Of a DNA stretch of 64,000 nucleotides, positions 51,167-60,450 are shown one piece after another. Each line of letters begins with the position of its first letter. Positions within the stretch are counted from its first letter, which is position 1. The stretch spans positions 1 to 64,000 of the forward strand of contig JAJJLU010000340.1 of assembly GCA_023807065.1 (NCBI GenBank). The letters run 5' to 3'. A program made the translations under genes and the position numbers. Under the pieces are notes generated by a model, which saw nothing but the letters and a program-made list of their open reading frames with translations, made no database searches and was not told the origin of the DNA. The stretch is from Isotricha intestinalis (Eukaryota > Ciliophora > Litostomatea > Vestibuliferida > Isotrichidae).

Positions 51167-52780
51167 ATGATGAGTGTAAGTTCAACATCATCAACAGATG
51201 TTTTTGAAACATCAAAAGTTTTTTCAACAAAACAATCAAAAGAAGAATATTTAATAAAGCATACAACTATAATAACAAAAAACCAATTATTTCTTTCAAG
51301 AGGAATAAGAATTATAATATTTTTATTATTTATATCTTTATCAATAATAGTAGATGTAGATAATGGAGTAATAGCATCATCATCACAATCAATAAAACAA
51401 GATTTAAATATATCAGATGGTCAATTTGGTCTATTTGTTTCAATTCCTTTCACAGGAAGAATTTTAGGCCTTTTAATATTTATAGGAATAATATCATCAA
51501 ATCATAGAAAATTAATTATGTCATTAACTGTTTTTTTACATGGAATAACTTTTTATTCATATTCTTTGACATCAAATTATTATGTTTTGATTTTAGTTAG
51601 AATTTTTACAGCAATTATGAAAGTTTATGGTAGTATTTATATGCCAGTATGGATTGATCAATTTGGAATTAGGAAATATAAAACTTTATTGTTTACTTTA
51701 TCATATATGATAAGTCCTTATGGACAAGTTTTTGGTTTTTATGTTGGAACAATTGTATTTCCTGGAAGATGGAAAAATGCATTATATTGCATAGGAACTT
51801 TCCTTATTATTTTAAGTGTTAGTTTTATTGTTATTCCTTCCAAATATTTTTCTACTAAATATATGTTTATTGGTTATGAAGATAAAGAAAAATTAGTAGT
51901 TACAAAAAATAATTCTATGAATAGAGTATCATTATTTGCTTTTGATGAAAAGAAAATCAAAAATAATAAAAATTCAAATAAAGTTATTAAAGTAATATGT
52001 AATTTAATTAAGAATAAAATATTCATTTTTTCAAGTTTAACCAGAGCAATAATATTTTTTACTTTTCAAATAATTCATAATTTTTTTAAAGATTATGCTC
52101 TGAATGGATTAAAAATAAAAGATGAAAAACAAATATTATATTATTATGGATTTGCTTCAATTTTAGGTCCAGCAATCGGAAGTTTATTAGGAGGAATAAT
52201 ATGTAATAAATTAGGAGGATATGAATCAAAAAATTCAATATTAGTTCCAATAATTTTTGGAATTCTTGCAAATATATCTATTTTTTCCTTAATTAATATA
52301 ACAAAATTTACTTTATTAAGTTTAAGTTTATGTGCATTTTTTTTTTCCTCAGGGGCTATTTTACCTACAATTGCAGGATATATTATTTCTTCTGTAAGAA
52401 AAGAAAATAAAGGAATAGGAAGTTCTTTTGATATGTTATTAACTACTTTATTGGGTAAATTACCTGGACCAATCTTTTATGGTTTATTAAATGATAAATT
52501 AAAAAATTTTGATAGTAGATTAGCTTGGAAAATAAGTTTAGGTTATTTTTATATTGGATTTATTTTTATGATTTTTGCTTGTTTTTCTGTTGGAAATAAA
52601 CCTGATAGATACTCTTTAAGAACTCCATTGTTTAAAAGGAAAAAGAAAAAAATAAAAGAAAAAATGTTTGCTGAAATTGGGAATAATAATGTTGATTTAA
52701 TTTTTGCTGAAAAACCTATGCCAAAATTAAGAGTTTCTGATCAACAATTGGAAATGAAAGATGAAAATGATATAATATGA
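51167..52780 (+). CDS. MFS transporter
   Basis: This 537-residue protein has twelve predicted membrane spans between about residues 45 and 480 and polar ends. Family features include the DNGVIASSSQSIKQDLNISD and GQFGLFVSIPFTGRILGLLI region, the loop between spans 2 and 3 (ISSNHRKLIM, a weak form of GxxxDRxGRR), and RIFTAIMKVYGSIYMPVWID. The second half opens with GPAIGSLLGGIICNKLGGYE. It is closest to spinster-like/SLC63-type MFS proteins, which are expanded in ciliates; the substrate cannot be told. It ends TGA. A clear ATG at 51167 is the first of two adjacent Met codons. Confidence 0.85.
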   Translation: MMSVSSTSSTDVFETSKVFSTKQSKEEYLIKHTTIITKNQLFLSRGIRIIIFLLFISLSIIVDVDNGVIASSSQSIKQDLNISDGQFGLFVSIPFTGRILGLLIFIGIISSNHRKLIMSLTVFLHGITFYSYSLTSNYYVLILVRIFTAIMKVYGSIYMPVWIDQFGIRKYKTLLFTLSYMISPYGQVFGFYVGTIVFPGRWKNALYCIGTFLIILSVSFIVIPSKYFSTKYMFIGYEDKEKLVVTKNNSMNRVSLFAFDEKKIKNNKNSNKVIKVICNLIKNKIFIFSSLTRAIIFFTFQIIHNFFKDYALNGLKIKDEKQILYYYGFASILGPAIGSLLGGIICNKLGGYESKNSILVPIIFGILANISIFSLINITKFTLLSLSLCAFFFSSGAILPTIAGYIISSVRKENKGIGSSFDMLLTTLLGKLPGPIFYGLLNDKLKNFDSRLAWKISLGYFYIGFIFMIFACFSVGNKPDRYSLRTPLFKRKKKKIKEKMFAEIGNNNVDLIFAEKPMPKLRVSDQQLEMKDENDII

Positions 52781-52930
52781 CTTTATTTTTTATTTTTATA
52801 AATATTTAATTTATTTTAAATGTTTATGTCATAATTTGCAATTCATATAAATACATCAATCTAAAATAATACATTTAAACATTTATAATAAGATTAATAA
52901 CATTGAATTAGTTATTATTTTAATAAAATA

Positions 52931-53671
52931 ATGAATGATTTAAATGAAAACCAGAATATTCCATTTTTTGATAAACTAACCCAAAATGATATCATGAAAT
53001 TATCTATAGATATAATTCCATCATTTATATACATAACTTTAATATCTTTAGTAATTTATTCAACAGATAAAATATATTATACAAGTTTTGTAATAGTTTT
53101 AAAAACTTTATTGTTTATATTTACTTTATTTATTTTGAAAGGTTTATTTCATTCATTTTGTATAGCAACAAATAAAATAACTTTATCTCATTATAAAATA
53201 AGTATAATAACAATGGATTTCATATTAAATGTTTGTTATTATATTTCAATAATTTTATCATATTTGATTTTTTCAGGAAGACCTCATAACAGTTTTATAA
53301 AAAATATATACATAACAAGTTTAGTGTTTTCAATTACTTTAATAGGAATAATAAACTTAATTCAAGAAGCAATTAATTTATTAATGATAATAATATGTTT
53401 TCCAATTATGGTTTATAATTTTATAAGTGATCCAATTGAGTTTTATTCTACTTTTGGAGTTGCACCTGAAATTGTTAACAATTTACCAACAATCAAAGCT
53501 GATAAAAATCATTGTAAAGAATGTGTTATTTGTACCGAAGATATAAACGAAGGAGAAGAAATTTTAGTTTTAAAATGTCCTGGTAATCATTTCTTCCATT
53601 CAAATTGTGTTAAACAATGGTTAATGCAAAATTTCTCTTGCCCTCTATGTAGAAGTAAAAATATTTTATAA
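52931..53671 (+). CDS. membrane-bound RING-H2 E3 ubiquitin ligase
   Basis: This 246-residue protein has four membrane segments in residues 30-165 and a C-terminal RING-H2 domain: CKECVICTEDINEGEEILVL, then CPGNHFFHSNCVKQWL, then CPLCRSKN. All eight zinc ligands are present (C-x2-C, C-x3-H, H-x2-C and C-x2-C as visible). RING-H2 proteins with this layout sit in endomembranes and transfer ubiquitin from E2 enzymes; the substrate is unknown. The gene lies 150 bases behind the MFS gene on the same strand. Confidence 0.88.
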   Translation: MNDLNENQNIPFFDKLTQNDIMKLSIDIIPSFIYITLISLVIYSTDKIYYTSFVIVLKTLLFIFTLFILKGLFHSFCIATNKITLSHYKISIITMDFILNVCYYISIILSYLIFSGRPHNSFIKNIYITSLVFSITLIGIINLIQEAINLLMIIICFPIMVYNFISDPIEFYSTFGVAPEIVNNLPTIKADKNHCKECVICTEDINEGEEILVLKCPGNHFFHSNCVKQWLMQNFSCPLCRSKNIL

Positions 53672-53842
53672 TCAAATAAAAAGATAAAACTTAATTTGAT
53701 TAATTTAATGAATTTTTTTTTAATTTAAATAATTATAATTTGATATGCTTTAAATTTTTTTAAAATTGATATTATAATGAAATAATTAAAAAAAAGACAT
53801 TAAATTATTTATTTTACTATATGAAAACTTATATATAATAAA

Positions 53843-55192
53843 ATGAAAGTTAAATTCACCATCAAACCTCAAATCCAAATTCAATCTACCAATAAAAATT
53901 CTGTAAGTTCAAGAAGCAAAGAAGATATAATAAATAATAATTTAAATATTCAAAAAAATGATATAATGACTCATTCAAATACAGAAGATTTATTTGAATA
54001 TACAATTAAATCTTTAGATAATCTTTCAAATTTAACAATTGCGACTTTAAAATTTTCATTTTCTATTTCAAAAAAAATTAATCCTGATTCATTAATTTTA
54101 TTTAAATTAAATAAAGATAATATTTATGAAGAAATTCCGGATTCAGTAAAATTATCAAATATTGTGATTAAAGGAATAGATTATATTTATGAATTATATT
54201 ATAAAACTTATAATGATATTATTAAAATTACTGTAGATTTTTATCAAATGAATATCGATAAAATATTCATTAAATTATCTTCAATTTGTTCTATTCAAAT
54301 GCTAAAATTAATAATAAATGAAAAATTCAAACAATCCCTTGAAATTGATTCTATAAAAATATTTGGATTATATATAATTGATTTAAAATCAAAAGAAAAA
54401 AAAATAATGAATCAATCAAAAGAAATAACAGATAAAGTAACATTAAAATATATTATAAATTCTTATTTTGGAAATAAAAACTCTGAATATATATTATATT
54501 TTCTTCTTTCAAGAAATAAGAACAATAAACTCCAAATGGGATTAAATTTTAAATTTAATTATTTAAAAAATATATCAAAAATTAAATTCAATGAAAATGC
54601 TCCAGAACATTGTGAATGTTCAGATGGAATAAATTTATTTGCTTATTGTAGAAATAAAGATTGTAAAATATATAATATGTTATTTATCCATGTTTTAGGA
54701 TATGGAATATTTGATATTATGAATGAAATATTAAAAGTTCAATGTCCATTATGTTATAAAAAAAGTGAAGTAAAAAATATTGGTTTAATAAATAGTAAAT
54801 GGTATTATAAAGGAAAATTAAATTGTTCCAAACAAAATGCTTTTGAAGGTGATGGAATAACTGTTGATAATCAATTATATATTTTTAAAGAAACAAAAAT
54901 TACTTCATTAATATTGAAATTAATTATTGAATGTAAACCACATATTATGCAAAAAGATTCATCTGATAATATTTGTATGAATGATTTAGAAGATGTTGCC
55001 CTTTGTGATAATATTAAAGAAAAAGAAAATAAGATTGAAGATATTAATCTTTTTCCTAAAATTAAAGATAATGTTAAATACTATGAAACAGAAAGTGAAA
55101 TTAAAAGCATGAATGTTGAAATTGATAAACCTAAAAAAGTTATTTGTCATAATTGTAAAATGGATGAAGAAAGTTCTTGTTATATATTTTAA
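53843..55192 (+). CDS. zinc-binding protein with ubiquitin-like region and CaaX end
   Basis: This is a 449-residue protein. The middle (about 130-220) may be ubiquitin-like. Residues 235-360 form a Cys-rich module: GLNFKFNYLKNI, HCECSDG, YCRNKDCKIYNMLFIHVLGY, GIFDIM, CPLCYKKSEVKNIG and SKWYYKGKL. The order GLNxxxxCxxxxCxxYN...GxGxFDxxxxxxxxxCPxC...CxWxxxGxK is shared by an uncharacterised eukaryotic family that often follows ubiquitin domains, though here some cysteines differ. The tail holds CHNCKM and the protein ends CYIF, a CaaX prenylation motif. A membrane-attached ubiquitin-pathway adaptor is my inference. Confidence 0.65.
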   Translation: MKVKFTIKPQIQIQSTNKNSVSSRSKEDIINNNLNIQKNDIMTHSNTEDLFEYTIKSLDNLSNLTIATLKFSFSISKKINPDSLILFKLNKDNIYEEIPDSVKLSNIVIKGIDYIYELYYKTYNDIIKITVDFYQMNIDKIFIKLSSICSIQMLKLIINEKFKQSLEIDSIKIFGLYIIDLKSKEKKIMNQSKEITDKVTLKYIINSYFGNKNSEYILYFLLSRNKNNKLQMGLNFKFNYLKNISKIKFNENAPEHCECSDGINLFAYCRNKDCKIYNMLFIHVLGYGIFDIMNEILKVQCPLCYKKSEVKNIGLINSKWYYKGKLNCSKQNAFEGDGITVDNQLYIFKETKITSLILKLIIECKPHIMQKDSSDNICMNDLEDVALCDNIKEKENKIEDINLFPKIKDNVKYYETESEIKSMNVEIDKPKKVICHNCKMDEESSCYIF

Positions 55193-55565
55193 ATTTATTA
55201 TGTTTTTTGTATAAATTATATTGACAATATATATAATATTACTTTTATGAATGATATATTTTTATTATAGATAAATATTATTTGATTTAATTCTATTTTT
55301 AAGTTTTTATTAATTTTTAATTTATTTTTAATGTAATAAGATAAAAGGCAAAAAAAGTAATCACAATGAATAATAATCCTTTAAAAATCATTTTATTGAC
55401 TCATTGATAATTGTTATAATGATGGTTCAAAATCATAAAAAAAGGAATCAAATAATAATATATGATAAAAAATATTCTAGTTCTCAAAATTTGAAACAAC
55501 AAAAAATGTGAATTTTATATTATATAAAATAAGTTAAACATTATAATTTTATGAAATTCAAATGA

Positions 55566-55774
55566 ATTATCTATAATAATTTAAATTATCCTAAAGAAGA
55601 GTTAGAAACTAAAAGAACATAGTCATTTTTCATTTTCAATCATGATCAATAAGATTTAAAAAAGAAAATATTAATGAATTTTTTAAATAATTTTCAAAAA
55701 ATTAAAACCAAATAATAAAAAATTATTCATCTTATTATTCTTTTTTAAAAGAACATTTTACTTATTCTATGATA
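55566..55774 (+). pseudogene. gene relic or alternative-code fragment
   Basis: A frame of about 69 codons after a TGA at 55563 stays free of TGA and crosses one TAG and four TAA before a final TGA near 55770. Pieces read IIYNNLNYPKEELETKRT, SFFIFNHDQ, DLKKKILMNFLNNF and KIKTK. CAA codons also occur. Density of G-first codons (GAA, GAG, GAT) fits coding sequence, but no family is recognisable. The surrounding gap 55193-56145 shows no intact gene. Confidence 0.28.
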
Positions 55775-56145
55775 AGAATTTTTAAATCTATATAGGTTTA
55801 ATTCAGAATCTATTGAAAATATGAGTGAAAATTTTAAATATTTTAAAAATATTTAAAAAATTAATTTGTTGAATAGAAATGAGAAAACAATAATCATTAT
55901 TAATTAAAATCCAACAATTAGATTGTAAAGCTTTTTCTTTATAAATAAAAAATAAAACAATAGATAGAAGAATTATGACATTAACTTATTATAAAAAACC
56001 AATTCCAACTACTTTTAAGATAATTTTCTTGTTTGAAGCTAATATTCATTGAGAATTTATATTGATGATTAAATATATTTAGTTATTTAATTATAAATAC
56101 TTAAACAACATATATTTATAATTATTTAAAATTATATTTAATTTT

Positions 56146-56853
56146 ATGAATTTTAAAATTAAAAAAAAGCAAATGAAAAAACACCAGAACAAAATAGTTT
56201 ATAATCAAAAATATAAAAATAATTTAGTGAAATCAACTATTATAAATAATAATGATAATAGTTTTAGAGAAGAATATTATCAAAATAAAAAGAAAAATCA
56301 GACAATATTTATAGAAATATCAAATAATCCAAATAATCAAAATAAACAACATTATAATAATCATTTCACTCATATTAATAAAGTCAATAATAATCTTCAT
56401 AAAAAAACAAAAACAAGAAGTTCTTTAAGTGAAAAAGGAAAAATAGAAACAAATGAAAATTCTCCTGATAAAAATAATAAAATATTAAATGTTACTTATA
56501 TAAAAACAATTAATATTCAACCAAAAAGGTTTAAATCAAAATCCCCAAAAAACAGTGAAAACACAAAAATTGGATTTAACTTTCATTCTCAAGAAGATAA
56601 GAAAGAATTTATTCCTTTAAAAAAAAATGGAAAAATTTTAATGTCTACTTTACCAAGAGCCTTAATTGATATTTCAAAAGATAATAAAATATCACAAGGA
56701 CTCAATATTACATACAATAATGATGAAATTATAAATATAATTTTAAAACTAAAAAATAAAAATACAATAATTTCAGATGATATGAAAAAGGATTTAATTG
56801 AATTAAGAAATAATATAGATAATTTAATAAATAAATATTATAATCAAAATTAA
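56146..56853 (+). CDS. Lys/Asn-rich basic protein, unknown function
   Basis: This 235-residue protein has an ATG start (MNFKIKKKQMKKHQNKIVYN) and a TAA stop. The first 150 residues are disordered and strongly basic. Residues 165-185 contain KKEFIPLKKNGKILMSTLPR, and the C-terminus is an amphipathic helix (DDMKKDLIELRNNIDNLINK) that may form a short coiled coil. No domain recognised. It converges with the ORC4 gene 46 bases on. Confidence 0.6.
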   Translation: MNFKIKKKQMKKHQNKIVYNQKYKNNLVKSTIINNNDNSFREEYYQNKKKNQTIFIEISNNPNNQNKQHYNNHFTHINKVNNNLHKKTKTRSSLSEKGKIETNENSPDKNNKILNVTYIKTINIQPKRFKSKSPKNSENTKIGFNFHSQEDKKEFIPLKKNGKILMSTLPRALIDISKDNKISQGLNITYNNDEIINIILKLKNKNTIISDDMKKDLIELRNNIDNLINKYYNQN

Positions 56854-56899
56854 ATAATTAATTTATATATAAAAATAATTAATTGCTCATTTAACCAAA

Positions 56900-58213
56900 T
56901 TATATTATATTATTACAAAATTGCTCTATCAGATAATCTATTTTATTTTCTTTTTTAAGATGCAAAATTAATTTTATTGTTTCTGAAATAGGCAATTTAA
57001 GTTGATAAACATTACCATATTTATCATCCTTTTTAATTGAAATTAAATTTGAATTAGCCAATTCTTCCAAATATTTTTTAGCCAAAACTAAATCTAATTT
57101 TGATTTTTTACTGTTTGATCTTTTCATAAGAGAATAATATTTATGATAAATCATTCCAATTGTAATATTTTCTTTATAATCTGAAGTACAATGACATAAT
57201 GCAATCAAAAATATGATATGTAATTTTGGAAATTGTTTAAGTAAACTATAATAACTTCCTTTTTCTTCATTTATTTCTATTTCCTTTAAAACATTGTTTA
57301 AAATTTCTAATAATTCACTTCTTAAAATTTCATCTCCCTTTTCTTTTTTTAACATATAATCATTAAAAGACATATCAATCATTGTAATTATATATTTTAT
57401 TTTTAATAAAATTTCAACTATACCATTCCCAAGACTAAAATATTTATAAATTAAAGGGATAAAAAGCTCGGTTTGAATTAATATATCATGAAATTCTTTA
57501 ATAATAGGAAAAAAAGAATTATTCAGAATATTATTTGAAAATTGAAAAGGAAAATTAGTGAAAAGTTGTTCAATTACTAACATAATATTATCAAAACTTT
57601 TAATATTAGGACAAATAGTTTTTTGAGAAAATCTTGAACGAATTCTTTTTTCCATTAAATCTGTAAGATTATAATTTGAAGTAAATCCAATAAATAATAA
57701 ATTTTTAGAAGAGTTAATAATATCTAGAAGAGTATAAAGTAAAATTTGTTTTTTCTTTTTTATTAGATATTCTATATTTTCATAAAAAATTACAACTAGA
57801 GTATCATCAATAAAATTATTAAAATAATTTTCAATTTCCTTTTGATAATTTTCAAATCCCGCTTTTTCAAATTCAATATTTAATCTTTGACAAATTGCTT
57901 TTAAAACATAATCTTCTGTAGTATGAATATAACCATCAAAATTTAAAATAATATAATTTCCTTTATAATCCTTTACTAAATAATGTTCTAAAAATATTTT
58001 TAAAACATAATTATTATTTCCATATGATAAAACTATATCACTTTGATTTGTTTGACTCATATTTTCAACTAATTGAATATATTCTGGAATTGAATCTTGA
58101 AATACAAGATGTAAAATGTCATAATTATTTATTGAAAAATTTTCAAGAATAATAGAAAAAATAGGAATTAACTTATTTATACATAAACTTGAATTTTCAA
58201 AATTTTCTGACAT
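56900..58213 (-). CDS. ORC4: origin recognition complex subunit 4, degenerate Walker A
   Basis: This 437-residue AAA+-like protein matches ORC4. The Walker B region is DDTLVVIFYENIEYLIKKKK, followed by QILLYTLLDIINSSKNLLFI and then GFTSNYNLTDLMEKRIRSRF and SQKTICPN, which are the ORC4-typical DxxxLLYNLFD and LEKRVKSRFSHR segments. The C-terminal winged-helix domain (about 330-430) includes HIIFLIALCHCTSDYKENI and DLVLAKKYLEELANSNLISI. The P-loop is degenerate: where ORC4 has GPRGSGKT there is LSYGNNNYVLK, and the acidic Walker B pair is YE. ATP binding is therefore doubtful. It acts in the nucleus in replication origin licensing, and in other eukaryotes ORC4 supplies an arginine finger to ORC1. 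Confidence 0.82.
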   Translation of the reverse strand: MSENFENSSLCINKLIPIFSIILENFSINNYDILHLVFQDSIPEYIQLVENMSQTNQSDIVLSYGNNNYVLKIFLEHYLVKDYKGNYIILNFDGYIHTTEDYVLKAICQRLNIEFEKAGFENYQKEIENYFNNFIDDTLVVIFYENIEYLIKKKKQILLYTLLDIINSSKNLLFIGFTSNYNLTDLMEKRIRSRFSQKTICPNIKSFDNIMLVIEQLFTNFPFQFSNNILNNSFFPIIKEFHDILIQTELFIPLIYKYFSLGNGIVEILLKIKYIITMIDMSFNDYMLKKEKGDEILRSELLEILNNVLKEIEINEEKGSYYSLLKQFPKLHIIFLIALCHCTSDYKENITIGMIYHKYYSLMKRSNSKKSKLDLVLAKKYLEELANSNLISIKKDDKYGNVYQLKLPISETIKLILHLKKENKIDYLIEQFCNNII

Positions 58214-58481
58214 TAAAGTTAAAAAAAAAAAAAATTAATTTTTAAATTTTTTTCCAATTTTTTAATTATAGGTTTAAATAATTTAATTTAAATGACCCTA
58301 TTTAATCACTTCAAAAAATAAGTTTATTTTAACTATATTATGTTCTTTAGAAAAGAAGTGAAAATTAGAGAAAAAAAAAGAATTACAATATCTTTTCTTC
58401 AAGCTCTCCGGTTTTTTAAACCATCTTATTATATTCAATTATTATTTAAACATTTTTTCAGAATATATTTTGATTTTATGT

Positions 58482-58710
58482 TTAAATCATTTTAAAACAA
58501 TAATTTCCTAATTTTCTTTTTTTCTCTTGTTTTCCTTTGATTAATACAAATATATCATTTTCATTTAATGATTCAATAAAAGGAATATTCAAAGTATCTT
58601 TTCTAGGCTCATTCTGTTTTTTCGTTTTCTTCAAAATTATAAAACATAATTGTGTCTTTATTATCTTCTTCAATATAAAATTCTTAGGCTATATTTATTA
58701 GCTAATCCAT
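58482..58710 (-). pseudogene. gene relic with frame switch at an A-run
   Basis: From an ATG at 58710 the first frame reads on with TAG (third codon) and TAA (ninth codon) and then IEEDNKDTIMFYNFEENEK, reaching TGA about 33 codons in. The next frame, entered at a six-A run, is fully open in the standard code and reads NEPRKDTLNIPFIESLNEND, IFVLIKGKQEKKRKLG and NYCFKM to a TAA at 58482. Together this is a plausible protein of about 75 residues with two stops at Gln positions and one single-base shift. I cannot name the family. The remainder of the gap (58214-58875) contains no other gene. Confidence 0.4.
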
Positions 58711-58875
58711 TAAAAACAATCTTTTTTTACAAATGTTTAATGGTTTTGATTAATAGTTTTTTAATTTTCTTTTATTTAAATGATACAAAATTTTATTTTT
58801 TTGATAGTACAAATCAATTTTCAATTTATAAGGTATTTTAAATTGTAAATAAAAAATTATTTTATATACTTAATA

Positions 58876-60285
58876 ATGTCAACAAATAATTACATTAATT
58901 TAACTTCAGATGAAGGGATTAAGAAAAAAATACTAAAAGAAGGAAAAGGAGAAGTGATACAAAAAGATTATGAAGCAATAATTCATTATTTTGTAAAATT
59001 AAATGGTAAAATAATAGATCAAAGTGAAGCAAATTGTTTTTTAATAATAGGAAATGAAAATGAAGAAAGAGGATTATTAATAACAATACAATCCATGAAA
59101 TTAGAAGAAAAATCAGAATTTATTATAAAACCAGAATATCGGTTTAGAGAATATCATTATATTAATAAAATATCTCCTAATGAAATATTAACTTATGAAG
59201 TTGATTTACTTGCAATTAATGAACCAACTAAAAAATTAAAAGATTTAAGTATAAATGAAAAAATTAATATTGCAAAAGAAGCTAAAATTGAAGGGGTTAA
59301 TAAATTTAAAGAAAAAACTTTTGAAGAAGCTTTTTTAGATTTTGAAAAAGCCCTTTCTTATTTAGGAAATATTCCTTTACATAAAGAAGATAGTAAAGAA
59401 AGAATAGAATTAGTAATCTCAATAGCAAATAATATTTGTAATTGTTGTAATCATTTAGGAAATTATCAAAGAATAATTTCAACAAGTGCCACAGGATTAA
59501 ATATACAAAAAAATCCAAAATTATATTATTTTAGAAGTTTAGCTTTTATTCAATTAGATAATATAAGAGAAGCAGAAAAAAATTATAATGAATTAAAAAA
59601 CTTAATAGATATAAATGATCCAGGATTAAAATATATAAAATCTTTAATTGACGAAAAGGAAACAAAGATTGATATTAAAAAAAAGAAAGTATCAAAAAAT
59701 ATAATAAATAATTTATATGAAGAAAAAGCAAAACAAATTGAACCTCCAAATACTAAATTAAATGATAAATTACGTTCATATGTATTTTTCGATATAAAAA
59801 TTGGAGATAAAAAACCAGAAAAAATAATATTTGAATTATTTTGTGATGAAGCACCATATACAACAATGAATTTCTTTGAATTATGTAAAGGAACAAATGA
59901 AGAAAAATTAACATATAAAGGAAGTAAAATACATAAAATAATAAAAAATTTTCTTATTCAAGGAGGAGATTTTGAAAAAGGAAATGGAGAAGGAGGAAGA
60001 AGTGTATTTAAAGATAGAAAAAAAAGAGATTTAAGATATATTTATGGTCATTTTAGAGAAGGATTATTATCTTGGGTTAATAATGATGTAGATAAAGATA
60101 TTGGTTCTCAATTTTATATTACTTTAAGAGACACTAATATTTTAGATGGAACGCATATTGTTTTTGGTAGAGTTATTGAAGGAATGAATGTAATTAAAAA
60201 TATTGAAAATGTTGAAGTTGATGAAAAGGATAATCCAAAAATACCTGTAGTTATTTTTGATTGTGGAGAAGTTAGTGATATGTGA
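58876..60285 (+). CDS. dual-family immunophilin: FKBP-TPR-cyclophilin fusion
   Basis: This 469-residue protein combines two prolyl-isomerase families. Residues 10-115 are an FKBP domain (KKKILKEGKGEVIQKDYEAI and SPNEILTYEVDLLAIN). Residues 125-250 are TPR-like helices (EEAFLDFEKALSYLGN and YYFRSLAFIQLDNIREAEKN). Residues 287-468 are a cyclophilin domain: YVFFDIKIGDKKPEKIIFEL, FFELCKGTNEEKLTYKG, FLIQGGDFEKGNGEGGRS and GSQFYITLRDTNILDGTHIV. The usual FHRxI active-site Arg is Lys here (HKIIKNFLIQGG). The FKBP pocket also departs from consensus (YRFREYHY for YG..G). FKBP-TPR-cyclophilin order is known from apicomplexan dual-family immunophilins such as the Toxoplasma FCBP; it likely assists protein folding, with TPRs contacting Hsp90-type chaperones. 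The stop is TGA. Confidence 0.92.
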   Translation: MSTNNYINLTSDEGIKKKILKEGKGEVIQKDYEAIIHYFVKLNGKIIDQSEANCFLIIGNENEERGLLITIQSMKLEEKSEFIIKPEYRFREYHYINKISPNEILTYEVDLLAINEPTKKLKDLSINEKINIAKEAKIEGVNKFKEKTFEEAFLDFEKALSYLGNIPLHKEDSKERIELVISIANNICNCCNHLGNYQRIISTSATGLNIQKNPKLYYFRSLAFIQLDNIREAEKNYNELKNLIDINDPGLKYIKSLIDEKETKIDIKKKKVSKNIINNLYEEKAKQIEPPNTKLNDKLRSYVFFDIKIGDKKPEKIIFELFCDEAPYTTMNFFELCKGTNEEKLTYKGSKIHKIIKNFLIQGGDFEKGNGEGGRSVFKDRKKRDLRYIYGHFREGLLSWVNNDVDKDIGSQFYITLRDTNILDGTHIVFGRVIEGMNVIKNIENVEVDEKDNPKIPVVIFDCGEVSDM

Positions 60286-60450
60286 TTTTTGTTTTTTTAC
60301 ACTAAACAAATTTTTATTTGTTATTTAATGGTTTTTTTATTAAGCTCAAAAATTTTATTTTATAAATGTATTATGTACCTAAGTTTTATTTAAATGATTA
60401 TAATTTTTGTCACAAACTCTTCTTTATTTATATTATAAATATTATTTATT

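Noticed and set aside
58650..58841. 63-codon hydrophobic frame on the plus strand
   Set aside because: It lies antisense to the relic at 58482-58710 and is made of Phe/Leu/Tyr codons typical of the opposite strand of A-rich sequence.
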